A stretch of DNA of 64,000 nucleotides. Source: Pseudisothecium myosuroides (lineage: Eukaryota > Streptophyta > Bryopsida > Hypnales > Lembophyllaceae). The translations under genes and the position numbers were made by a program. The stretch covers positions 20,460,224 through 20,524,223 of the forward strand of contig OX637287.1 in assembly GCA_951799445.1 (NCBI GenBank). The letters are read 5' to 3'. The number at the start of each line of letters is the position of its first letter. Position 1 is the first letter of the stretch. The notes under the pieces were generated by a model. The model did no database searches. It was not told the origin of the DNA and saw nothing but the letters and a program-made list of their open reading frames with translations. This document shows, one piece after another, positions 1-11,170 of the stretch.

Positions 1-426
1 ACTATTGGGGTTGTTTTAAAATAGTAAATTATTTTTGAAAATTACAAAAAATTAGGCCAGGTGTATAATGGTTATCAGTAGCTTCCTTACAAATTTTGAA
101 TCATTTGGAGCTAAAACACAAAAGTTATGGCCAAAAAAAAATCAAAAACTAGGGTGTGACAAAACGCTTTAAGTGTTTCTAGCATTCACCCCTTTTTTTT
201 TTGCAAAACATAAAAATCATAAATTTTAAAAAACAAAAAACAATAAAAATAAATCAAAGATATTTTTATGAAGTTTGTAAGTTTTACAAATTTAAAATTT
301 AAAACTGGAAGAAATTTTAAAGTGCTACATAGCCACATAAGTGATAGGTGCATATTTAAATATGTCTTTAGAAAATCCCTAAAACATTTCCTAAAGGCTC
401 TATCTGGTCTTAACCTTGTTGTTTAA
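1..426. other. AT-rich flank with transposon-end remnants
   Basis: No gene is visible. Near 160-191 a stretch ending in GTTTCTAGCATTCACCC resembles the right end of the element at 1229-2072 (GTTTCTTGCAATCACCC), so it may be a diverged copy of that terminus. The first 130 bases share phrases (gaatcattt, aaaagttatgg) with the interiors of the TTAA elements. Confidence 0.3.
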
Positions 427-543
427 CCCCTAAAGGACCAGCATGCATTTTTGGCAATATAGAAATTTTGGGCAGGTATATGTGATTAGGGATTTGCATA
501 TTTTAGGCTGAAATTTCAATAGAAATTGTAGACGAGAAATATC

Positions 544-910
544 CATTAGAGAAAATTTCAAGCCTCTGGAGGGCTACTCCACAGCCCTCCAAGGTATCTT
601 GGAATTTGGTTTTTTGGGGCTGAAAAAGTCATTTTTTCCCTATTCCCACCCACCTGAAATTGTAGTGGCAGTGATGCAAGAACCGAGTTTTAAGAGTTAA
701 TTTTATTTATTTTTATTTATTTATTTAGTCTTGAAAAAATATTAAAAAGAAAGAAAAAAAAGAAAAAAAAAACGCGACATTTGACTGTTTTGGCGAGCAG
801 TTAGTTGACTGCTCACTGCGGCACTTTTCCAGAGTGATAGACCAAGCTTTGAAATAGCTTGGTTTGTCACTTTGGAGCAGCCCTTCGGAGGGCTGAAATT
901 TTCTCTAATG
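544..910. mobile_element. CATTAGAG-family MITE nested in a TTAA element
   Basis: It starts CATTAGAGAAAATTTC and ends GAAATTTTCTCTAATG, a perfect inverted terminus, followed inward by GGAGGGCT-type sequence. The interior is GC-richer than the host. Comparison with the empty site in the copy at 3615-4538 (aatatctttcat) places it between atatc and tttcat. The target duplication is unclear, perhaps a single C. Confidence 0.7.
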
Positions 911-1228
911 CTTTCATTTGCACTAAATTTCATGATATATGGAAATGTGAGTCAAAAGTTATGGTCTAATATGTCACTTTTTTTTATAAATGGGTAGTCC
1001 GGGCAAATAAAAAAAATCTTTTTTTTCAAAAATTTGAATTTGAAACTGATTTTCTAGATTTTTATATAGGTGGAAAGCTTTGAATCATTCCATTTTGATA
1101 AATGAGTCAAAAGTTATGAGGAGTTTTAGTTTGCGGGCAGTTATGGATTCTCTACTCTAAAATAAACTTCAAAATCCTTTATTTTATTCAATTATCAATA
1201 TTTTTTGAACAAAAAAAAAATCATAGGA

Positions 1229-2072
1229 GGGTGATTGCAAGAAACACTTGTACTATTTGTTGCGTTTTGCATTTTTGGACTTTTAGAACTTTTTGTACTA
1301 TGAGTCACCTTCAGTACTATTGAAGGCATGGAACATAAAATTTGAATGGTCAATTGGATTTCAAATTTACTATTCTGACAACATGTGAAGTTCATCATTG
1401 GATGACAAAAATGGATGGAAAAAACTTTATTTGCCATTAAAAAACAATTTACATTGGCAAATAGAAAGTATTACGAGCCCCAGTAGTACTATTGAGTCTT
1501 TCTATGTACCTTGAAGTACTATTTTGAGCCACATGCTACAAATTACCCTAGAAAATGAGACTTTCATGTTTCTATTTTTGAAAATTAGGAAATGAGTTTT
1601 AAAAATTTATTTTAAAAGTGGCCATTGTTGCCGACTAAGAACAAAGTAGGAATATCAAAGTTAGAACTAAAAAACCATTTTTAATTCAACATAAATTCAA
1701 CCTGAAATAGCACACTTTAGGCCAATATAAAACACACTTGGAAAATGTTTTTGGAAATCCCTCTCCTAAGAAGGTGTATTTCTATTAGAAGAGCTAGCCT
1801 ACCAAATTTGATGATGTAACTCCTCAAAAAAGATACTCGATAATACTAAAAACCACCAAAACTGCATGTGTGACATATATTCAAAATTAAGTTTCACCTA
1901 TTAAATTAATTTTGAAAAAAATGAAATAATTCAAGTGCATTTTCTATTGCTTTAGGAAGCTTGCTTTTGAATTTCATGTTCATTCAATCGTTTTTGCGAC
2001 ACTTATGGCACAAAACAACTTCCACATTGAACGTGTGACGGAAAATAGTACAAGTGTTTCTTGCAATCACCC
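1229..2072. mobile_element. TIR element GGGTGATTGC nested in a TTAA element
   Basis: The ends are inverted repeats of about 30 bases, beginning GGGTGATTGCAAGAAACACT on both strands. AGGA lies directly outside each end and fits a 4-base target duplication; the empty site in the sister copy reads gtagggtgtagattg at this place. A 243-base minus-strand frame inside has no recognisable product. The superfamily is not assigned. Confidence 0.65.
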
Positions 2073-2576
2073 AGGATGTAGATTGTTTATTATAACATTA
2101 CAACCATTGGGATTTACATTTTTCAATTCCATAATTCAATTCTAAACAATTTAGTATTTTGAATCATTCTCTACTTCTTTCTATTTACTGTTTTTTTCCT
2201 GTATGTATTACAATTTCAAATGAAGTGAAAATTTTTAAGCATGTAGCCAACTTGCCTAGGAAAAAGAATCCAAAGAAACACCACCATTTTGGACATTTTT
2301 TTATAGAAAAGTGAGCTTGTGAAGTGCAGTTGCCCTATTTTTTGTAGGGCCAAAAAATGATTTTAGTGGATTTGAATGCTTATAGTATATGTCTTGCAAT
2401 CCACGCGGTGTAAATTTCTGAAATTTTTACCCAAGTGCTTTCAAGTCAGCATACTATAAAATACTACAATTGCATATGTAAATAAAAGTCCTTTTTAAAA
2501 GTTTGATACTTGTATAAGAAATGGCAATTTTGGAGCGTTTTTGATGAAAACATAGTCATAGTATTTTAGGAGTTAA

Positions 2577-3139
2577 CCCCTAAAGGACCAAGGGGGTGTC
2601 CAAATTTCCAAAATTGTGAAGGTCTATTATAAAATGCAACTTAGAACAATATTTTAATGATGACTCTCAAACATTAGTTGTAAAATATGATTTATAGATC
2701 ACATCCATACAGTTAAATCAACAATTACAAAAACCAATATTTTACAATAAAATTTGAAACTAGAAATTGAAAATTCCTGCTAAAATCAATATTAGAATGA
2801 ATATTTATGATTTAAAAAAAAATTCTATTAGTTCAAAATGCTAAGTTCTAATCATAGTGATTTTTGAAGATTTTTATTTTATTTTTGGATTCAAGTTGTT
2901 TTTGAAGGGTCATTTTTTGAACTGAAAAAATTACTTTTTGAGGCTAGACCTACCGATACCCTTTGAATTATTAGAATATTTGCAAATCAAAATCTTCATA
3001 ATCTTACTGTACAAATGTTAAAGAACTAACACAAGAATCTTATAAAAAAATTGATGGATGAAAAAATGTATTTTGGTGAGTTTGGGATGTGTTTCCATTC
3101 ATTCATTGTTCAAAATCTGCACTCATGGTCCTTAAGGGG
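2577..3139. mobile_element. TTAA-flanked TIR element, short subfamily C
   Basis: It runs from TTAA-CCCCTAAAGGACCA to TGGTCCTTAAGGGG-TTAA, 563 bases. The interior matches the copy at 46318-46896 (gtgtccaaatttccaaaatt against agtctagatttctaaaatt, then shared blocks) and differs from subfamilies A and B. No coding frame. Confidence 0.7.
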
Positions 3140-3614
3140 TTAATGTGTAACATTCTACTTTTGGGTGAAAGCACAAAAATTTGTATTGAATTGTTGTCGC
3201 ATCTTGTGAGGTCAATTTAAATGCAAGCACAATTTTTGAGATATTGAGCTAATTTATTTGAAATTAATAGTGAAAGTAAATTATATACTCCATATGTCAA
3301 ATTGCAATCCATGTTTTTAAATTTTTGAAAAAAAAATTTATTGTTAGAAAATCAATTTTCATAATTTGTTGCACTTAGCAGTTCTCATATTTTTTTTAAT
3401 AATGATTAAGAACTCAAACTAATGCACTATGATTTTTATGGTAGCAATTGTTGGTTAGAAAAGGTCAAATATCTTATAAAATTTGAACTGGTGGCTCGGA
3501 ATTGACCTTATTATTATTGACAGCGACAAAAATTTGCCGGTACTGGGATGTCTTCTTTGCTGACATAGATACTGGTGGGGAACACGGATGCGGGGTACAA
3601 TTAATGCAGTTTAA

Positions 3615-4538
3615 CCCCTAAAGGACCAACATGCCTTTTTTGGCAACATAGATATTTTGGGCAGGTATGTGTGACTGGAGATTTTCATATTTTGGGCTGA
3701 AATTTTTATAGAAGGTGGGGATGAGGAATATCTTTCATATGCACCAAATTTCATGACATTTGGAAATACGAGTCAAAAGTTATGGCCAAATATGTTGTTT
3801 GTTGGTCAACTCGGGCAGTTCGGGCAGATCAGAAAAAATCACTTTTTTCAAAAAAAAAAATTTGAAATTGGTTTATTAGATTTATATATACGTGGAAAGC
3901 TTTGAATCATTCCATTCTTATCAATGAGTCAAACGTTATGAGGATTTTTAGTTTGCAGGCAGTTATGGATTGTCTATTCTAAAATAAACTTTGAAGTCGT
4001 TTATTTCACTCAATTTTCAATATTTTTCAAAAAAAATAAAATTGTAGGGTGTAGATTGTTTATTACAACATTGCAACCATTGGGATTGGCATTTTTCAAT
4101 TCCATAATTAACTTCTTAACAATTTAGTGTTTAAACCATTCTCTACTTCTTTCTACTTACTATTTTTTTCCTATATGTTGTACAATTCCAAATAATCTGA
4201 AAATTTTCAAGCATGTAGCCAACTTGCCCTGAAGAATGAATCCAAAGAAGCACAACCATTTTGGAAATTTTTTCATAATAATCTGACCTTGTGAAGTGCA
4301 GCTGCCCAATTTTTCGCAAGGCCAAAAAAAGGACTTTTGCCACTTCAAACGCTAATATCTTCCAATCTACACGATGGAAATTTCTGAAATTTTTTCCACA
4401 TATTCTCAAACCAAAATACTACAAGATCCTACGGTTACATGTGTGCAAAAATGATATTTTTCAAAAATTTGGTACTTGTACTAGAAATGGCAGTTTTGGA
4501 GCATTTTTGGTGAGAACATAGTCAAGGAACTTTAGGGG
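3615..4538. mobile_element. TTAA-flanked TIR element, subfamily A, intact
   Basis: It runs from TTAA-CCCCTAAAGGACCAAC to CTTTAGGGG-TTAA, 924 bases. This is the cleanest subfamily A copy in the window and serves as the empty-site reference for the insertions in the copy at 427-2572. Short open frames on both strands (4143-4521) lie inside it and are not conserved between copies. Confidence 0.75.
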
Positions 4539-6994
4539 TTAAGATGAATTTTGGGGTTTGCTAAAAAGCATCTCTAAAACAACAGCTCATTTTTCGTCTT
4601 CCACTCATACTCTATCGACTTGAAGGCCAACAATGTAGGACTGTGCTAGACGTACCAAATGTTGTTAAGGAAGGAGTGGACAGAAATTAATTAGCTTTAG
4701 TTGTCCTCACCCTTCGATGTTTCTTGCTTGGTTAGTATTTTATAATATTTTTTTAATTGATGTTCTAGTCAGTTGTATAATTTTTCTATCATTTGATTCA
4801 TTTTTCATATTTGGCTTTTGTAGATGCTTAAAGACTAAGAAATTTAGAATCATTTTCATGGCGAAGGACCTCAAAGAGAAAGAAAAATCAAATTTCTCTT
4901 TTAGACACACCCTAATGATGGAAAAAATTGTTATGGACATTGAATGGGATGACATCCTCATGAACTTTATCAACAAAAGAGATTTGACCGTGAATGGTGC
5001 TAAACTATGGCGAAACACGCAATAGAAGGACCCAAAGTAATTTAGGTTTTCATTGAAGTGACAACTAAATAAGGAAATGTCATTTTAGATTGTACAACAT
5101 CCAGTGATGAGTTTCAATTCAAAGTTATTGTCTATTCCAATTTTGATTCATTATTTGAACCATTTTATTGATGAATTTGGTTTTGTATTTGTTAGGCATA
5201 GCAATTATTGCATATCTTGGCATAGGACGCTACATTGTGATATTAGAGGAAGATGAGGAGATTTTTATACTCTATTCAAACCTATGATGAAGATTGTAGT
5301 AGGTGTGGTAACATTTGAGCCATCACTACACAAAATAATGAAATTAGGTTGCCTCATCTAGAGAAGCTACATCATAGTTTACTACTTGTCCACATGGAGG
5401 TGCATACGACTCTCTAAACCCGGGCCAAGAACTAGTGCACCAACCCATGCAACACATATGGTTCTTGCATTATTGCATCCTTCCACAGTAACTATATATT
5501 TACATTGTGTAGAATGTCAAGAAATTAGTGAGGTGCAAACTAATTTTACTATTTTGTGTAGTGGTTGTGGTAGCACAAGATCTAGAATTGTGGATGCCAT
5601 GACCATTGTTCCCAGGAAGTTTGCACAAAAATCAAAATATAGTAAGCAAGTCTTTTTAATTTTATCTTTTTCGTATTTTTAAAATTCTAGGACATTTTAT
5701 TTTGTGAGTCTAAATTTTTTTATTATATTTCTACAATCATCATAGATTGATATCACTTGTGATATCATTAATGTGAGATGAAGTCATGAAGAATTAAAGT
5801 CATCTAATTAGTCCACAGAAGCTTTTTGAATTGCCGGTGTATGAAGAGCAGATGGCATCAATGTATGGGGAGTACGAACATTTAATTACAACATAGCCAA
5901 AATATTTGAAGATTTTTGAATTTGAATGACATAGAATTTTTGAAATATTTAAGATGAGGTTCTAAGTGAAAAAATAAGATTTTTGAAAATGGACCAGATA
6001 GGAAAATTAAATCTCGGAATTTTGGCCATCCACCTTTGGAGTACGTTGGAAAATATTGATTTAAAGGCCTTTTTCTTGCAGGCAGTTGACCAAACACATA
6101 CTTTCTAGGAAATTTTTGTTACCATGTGCATAGTATTCCATTGTACAAATTACCCTTCATTTATCGTGACTAACTTTCATCTTTTTGTTTTTCTACTATG
6201 GAGTAAGTTATTGGTTTTTACCGTTTTCCTACTTTGTTTTATTGTTGAATTTTTCTTGCTAGGGCATTGGGGCCGTTGATGGCTTAATTGAATCAATTTA
6301 AATAACTTTAGGAATTTTAGACAATTCAAAGTCAACATCTCCGAGCTTTGAGTGTTACATTTTCTCATGTCATGCCACGCTCTAAGTGTTGCATTCTTTC
6401 AATTTGTCATGTGACTCAAGTCATCTTCCTTAATTCTCCTTATCTTGTGGATTTAAGTTACGGGGTTGTGTGCATTCACTGCATTGTGCAGGTTTGGTTG
6501 AAAGTATTGACAATTTGGCATATGCGGCTCTTGCGCAATTTGATTTGGTACTTCAATTTGTTTCAATTTGGTTTAAGATTTATGTAATTGAAGTCACTTT
6601 GTCACTATGAGTTGTAGTGACAATTTGAGGTCGGATTTGTTGTGAACTTGTTTGTTGACATTCATTGTGCAAGATTTAGGATGTGATCTGCTCCTTTGCT
6701 CTTCTATTGTGCATTAGGGTCTTGAAATCAAGTTTGTTCGTCTAAACCCTGCACCCTATTTTTTTTTTTTCATTTTTTTCTCTTTAATGATAGTGATCAG
6801 ATTGATTGCAAGTTGGCAATTGATTAGGTTTTCTTACTACAAGTTATGAGTTATTCATGCTTTTAGCTTCTAATGCCTCGGTTGCTAATTGTAGCAAATT
6901 TCGGCCATAGCTTCGAGGCATAAATCCATCTGTAATTATTACTTCGCAAAGTCCTGTAAAATGAATTTGGCAAAGTTGACCTTTTCTACATGTG
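4539..6994. other. Intergenic DNA with unrecognised coding-like fragments
   Basis: No intact gene. The plus-strand frame 5386-5682 (98 residues) contains CVEC and CSGCGS spaced like a four-cysteine zinc-binding module. It lies upstream of, and in the same orientation as, the hAT-like remnant at 7859, so it could be a decayed N-terminal part of the same element. That link is a guess. A frame at 4717-5025 carries the charged stretch MAKDLKEKEKSNFSF but matches no family I know. Confidence 0.3.
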
Positions 6995-7305
6995 CATTAG
7001 AGAAAATTTGGGCCCTCCGGAGGGCTGCTCCACAGTCCTCCAAGGAACTCTGAAATTTTATTTTTTTTTCCAAAAAAATTAGTTTTTCCCCTATTTCCGC
7101 GCAGTAGTTTCTGCTGCGACAGTGGCGCAGGAAACGAAAACTACGAGTAAAGAAAAAAAAATTTAAAAAAATTAAAAAAAAAAATAAAAAATCACAAAAG
7201 CTGATTGCTACGAGGAGCAGTCAACTTGGTGTGACAGACCAAGCTTTTAATAGCTTGGTTTGTCACATTCTAGTAGCCCTCTAAAGGGTTCAGTTTTTCT
7301 CTAAT
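6995..7305. mobile_element. CATTAGAG-family MITE
   Basis: It starts CATTAGAGAAAATTTGGGCC and ends AGTTTTTCTCTAATG, 311 bases. Like the copy at 544-910, its interior holds the paired phrases agaccaagctttt and agcttggtttgtcac and a short GC-richer block. Confidence 0.65.
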
Positions 7306-7858
7306 GGAGAGCTCCAGATTGGTAGACAATCCACAATCTGGTATGGATCAACTCCACCTTTCCCAAGTAGAAACTCGAGTGATACCAATAGTAGGGTAAA
7401 AACTATAATGAAAGTTATTTTTAATATCCAACGTATTTGTGATGAAGCATTGCAGACTTTCTTCCGAGCGACATACTTCATAAAAAAACAGTCTCCCTTA
7501 CTCCAAATTTTTTGCATTGTGTAAGTTATAGTTGACTGTCAAAACTCCTATCACAGATGGTACATATCAAGACAAAAAACTTGTACTAATCTTGTTTGGT
7601 ACATTTTAGTAGTAATTCAGAAGAAAAGAATTTATAGAGTTCTCAACTCCTCATTTTATGGCATTATATTTAATGAGTTCATTAACATTAGTGTTACTAA
7701 ACATTTTGTAGTTTTTGGAACAATTGTTAACAAGGGGTGCTGTAATCCTTTTCTTAGGCCTATTGCAACTATAGGGCGTCTAAAAAAATACTAATGTTAT
7801 TTTTGACACTTTCATATCTCATTTCTAGAGCTCATGATTGGATCTCTATAAATTCATG

Positions 7859-9196
7859 GCATTCAACAGCGATGGAATGAGCACCATAGTTGGCTCCTAG
7901 GGCGATGTTGCAACAAGAATCCGGAATCAAGTAAATTTGTTCCTCCTATCATGTCATTGTGTAGCTCATGATACGAATCTAGCAGTCTTGGATACTACAA
8001 AAGTGCAAAACTACAAGTTTTTGTTAAGTGAAATGGATTTGTTGTTGAATTCAATTTCTTATTTTTTCAATAAGTTCAGCAAGTGCAAATATGCATTCAC
8101 TTCTTAATAGGAAGAATTGTTTGATGCAAAAAAAATTAAAAAAACGGTATCATAAGATCTGTTGATTTAGCAGATGGTAGAGGATCACTTCACTATATGA
8201 TTCACTTGAATCAATGTTGTTCTTCTTCCGAGATATAAGTGACAAGGAGTTAGTTTAGACAAAGTCTGTGTTAGAGAAATTGGATCAGCTCAAGTATATT
8301 TATATTTTGTATTTTTTAATTGATATTTTCCATTCTTTGGCCATGTTGTCTTCAGTTTTCTAGATATAATTTGTCAATGTCACCTACCATTGGCAGCATA
8401 AATCATAGTGAAATTATTCAAATTCGTATGATGATTATTGTTGAATCCTATGACTTGAATACAATTACGTTCAATGAGAGCACTGGTTTTCATATCTTGC
8501 CAAAATACGGTCCTCATAAAGGTCTTGAAGAAACTGCAATTTGAGGTAAGGGGAAGATGTTCTGTAGATTTGAAATGAGGTGGTCTAAGTTGAGCACAGA
8601 CCTAAAAGAAGCGTTGACTTTTCAAAAGTCCTTTGCGGAAGCAATTTGCGAAGGGTTGGATGCATGTTTTAAGAATAACAATATCAATTCTTGTTTCAAA
8701 ATTTCAAATTCTACTACCTAACATGCCTTCAAAGTAGGTGAACTTGCAAAATTGGTTTATTTCTGAATTAGAGACTCTACTGGCCCATTACGGGATGAAT
8801 TGCTTGTATGGACCTTTCTTTCTCCATGCATTTATTGACATAACAACGTATAAGTGAGAATTTTTAGAATTTAAACTTCAATATACCACAGAATGGGGAG
8901 AAAAAAATTTCAAGGACTTATGAGATATGATAAATTGAAATCATTCTTTGTAAACCTACTATCTTAACTTCCTCATTCTTGTAGAGTTAACTTATGTACA
9001 ATGTGTTTCAACAGCAACATGTGAGCATGCTCTCAGTGTGCAGAATTTGATTAAAACATGAATTAAGAACATGTTGGACGATAGAAATCTGGAAGCAATG
9101 CTACAAATTGCACTAGAAGGCTCAGATGAAAAAATAAATGATATTATTTGCAATGTTATCTTCTCTAAAAGAACAATAACAAGTATTGCTTTTTGA
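7859..9196 (+). pseudogene. hAT/DUF4371-like transposase remnant
   Basis: Translated pieces fall in the order expected of hAT-superfamily transposases of the DUF4371 type. NSDGMSTIVGS is followed, after an in-frame TAG, by GDVATRIRNQVNLFLLSCHC and VAHDTNLAV, which resembles the core sDG...HC.AH block. TSLYDSLESMLFFF follows near 8188. A 74-residue frame at 8320-8544 and the stretch KLSTDLKEALTFQKSFAEAI (from about 8590) come next. The C-terminal piece TATCEHALSVQNLIKT and NLEAMLQIALEG near 9018-9130 resembles the hAT dimerisation region. Several stops and frame changes show it is dead. The family call rests on motif memory. Confidence 0.6.
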
Positions 9197-9945
9197 ATGG
9201 TAATTCCTTTTCGTATTTGAATGCTTCACGTAGACTCAGTGTGAGTAATACATCTTACTCGTTTTACTCTTGGATATTTGATAATAATGGTAGTCAAGGT
9301 ATTGAGGTTTCTTGATTTGAAATACTAACCATATTAACTAGTTTATGGAAAATTCTTAAACCCTCTTTATAATCTTTGTATTTTTTAAAGCTTACATCCT
9401 TGACTCTAGGATGGTAGGAATTTGGCCAGGTTGAACTTTTGCCAAGAATATTTAAAAACAATAAACAAGAGAGTGGAAAATTCTCCTACAAAAACATAAA
9501 GCCACTAACAAAAGTTGACGTCTTTGTTTTATACCTTTGAAACATGTATATACCATATTTGATGTATTTTAAATATTTTGTTCTTGATTTTAATAAATTG
9601 CACCATTGTTTGTACAGATTACTTTGCACTAGTGCAAAATTCAAAACTAGAAATGACGTTGGATAAAGTCTAATTTCTAGCTGTATTCATAGTTTCATCT
9701 TCATTTAAAGTGAAATGTTTGCGTTGATGAAACTCAAGAGATTTCACAAGTTAAGTTGTCTATTTTCCAAGCAAACCTTTTTCAAATAAGGAGTTTAAAT
9801 CTTGGTTGAACAAGGCGTGTTTCTAGGCATCTATAAATATTTTTTATTAGTATACATTTCTCAAACTCTTATTTCATAATTTTGGAAGATGTTATATATC
9901 GATCTATTCAACTACATGTAATATTATAGAATTTTAATCAAATTT

Positions 9946-10282
9946 TTATGTGATTGATACAGTTGGAGGAAGCATCAGTCGTTGAATTTGAGAGAATGCA
10001 GAAAAAAGAAGGTTTGGTGTTAATGAGGACTCAAATAATGTATTATTGTCTTCAACCAAATTTGTGGAGTATTGGCAAGTTTGCATTTGGGCCCAAGGAT
10101 TTTTTTTCTTCGTTCTAGGGAAATGACTCATATTCAAGGACTAAACCATTCATTTCCTACTTTTTTACTTCCCATATTGTAAAACGGGTGCTTTACAGGT
10201 ATGTAATGAATTTTTTTTCCTATAAGATGTTAGAGTTTTGAATTGCATTGAACTCATAATTTTATATTACTAATTTCTTTCA
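9946..10282 (+). other. Possible 5' part of the decayed coding region that follows
   Basis: A short plus-strand reading around 9960-10130 (VEFERMQKKEGL, then MYYCLQPNLWSIGKFAFG) looks coding-like and sits just before the frame at 10283. No family is recognised. Confidence 0.2.
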
Positions 10283-11020
10283 TTGAAATTTTTTAGGTAT
10301 ATTATGTTCAAATTAGTGCCTAAAGGGGTTGTGCAAAGTACTCAACTTCCAAAATTCATTATAGTATGGATTGACAAGTCATATGTTGATCAATGTATGT
10401 ATTCAACGGATTTAATCCGATCTTGGAGTGTGTTACAATTGAATTTTGGTTGTTGGTACATTAATTGTAAAGGTGGTTTTTGCCTTGCAGAGGAAGAAGA
10501 GAAAATGAAGGTCATTGATCAAGTAGAAAAAGAATTAGCTAGTTCTGATCATCCTAGAAATCCCAAGATTCAAATTGTTATTGAGCATGAAGCTGTAATA
10601 AATCTTTCTCACATGAACAACAAAGAGAAAGTGAAGGTTATGAAGAAAATGCAACAAGTTGTTGAGAAAGTCGAGGCAAAGAAGATAAGAGATGTGGAGA
10701 AGAAGGCAGAGAAAACAATCAAGGTTAACTAGATTGCCAACGTAATGGCCATGGTTTCGGAAGCTTTAAAAACCATTGAGGCTATTGGTAAAGCACCTCA
10801 AAATTTACAAAAGATTGGTGCTTCAGGCAATGAGGATACTCAAACCTCCTCTACTCCTCCGTCACAAAGTATTCGTAAACGAGACTCTTCATCTATTGAC
10901 CTCACCATTTCTCGATTGTCACTGGGCAATTTGTTGGTTCCATCACCAAATGACTTGGAATGTGAAAAAATGGATGAATTAATTTTCAATAGCTCTCTCC
11001 ACTCACTTCTTAGTCATTAG
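10283..11020 (+). pseudogene. Lys/Glu-rich coding remnant, unrecognised
   Basis: One plus-strand frame spans 10283-11020, broken by a single TAG at 10730-10732. The first part (149 residues) ends in a strongly charged, probably coiled-coil stretch (KVKVMKKMQQVVEKVEAKKI). The part after the stop is Ser/Thr-rich and ends LECEKMDELIFNSSLHSLLS. It lies directly upstream of the methyltransferase-like remnant in the same orientation, so it may be the N-terminal half of the same decayed gene. No family is recognised. Confidence 0.35.
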
Positions 11021-11170
11021 GTTAAATATAGATTTTTTCCTTTAAGGTAGACTAACCTTTAATCTTTCTTTGAAAATGTATTATTCAAATTCCTTTGTGA
11101 TTTACAATAATCATTTCAAATATTATGTACATTTTTTTGAACTTTTAGTTTCATTTATTTCATTTATTTA

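Larger units (their letters stand above)
427..2572. mobile_element. TTAA-flanked TIR element, subfamily A, with two nested insertions
   Basis: The left end is TTAA then CCCCTAAAGGACCA, and the right end is TTTTAGGAG then TTAA. Removing the insertions at 544-910 and 1229-2072 leaves about 935 bases, close to the uninterrupted copy at 3615-4538. The two copies share internal blocks: a GGGCAGGTAT phrase near the left end, a run reading gctttgaatcattccatt, and a right part ending in an atggcagttttggagcgttt-like phrase. No coding frame is conserved, so it is non-autonomous. Its right TTAA is also the left TTAA of the next element. Confidence 0.75.
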
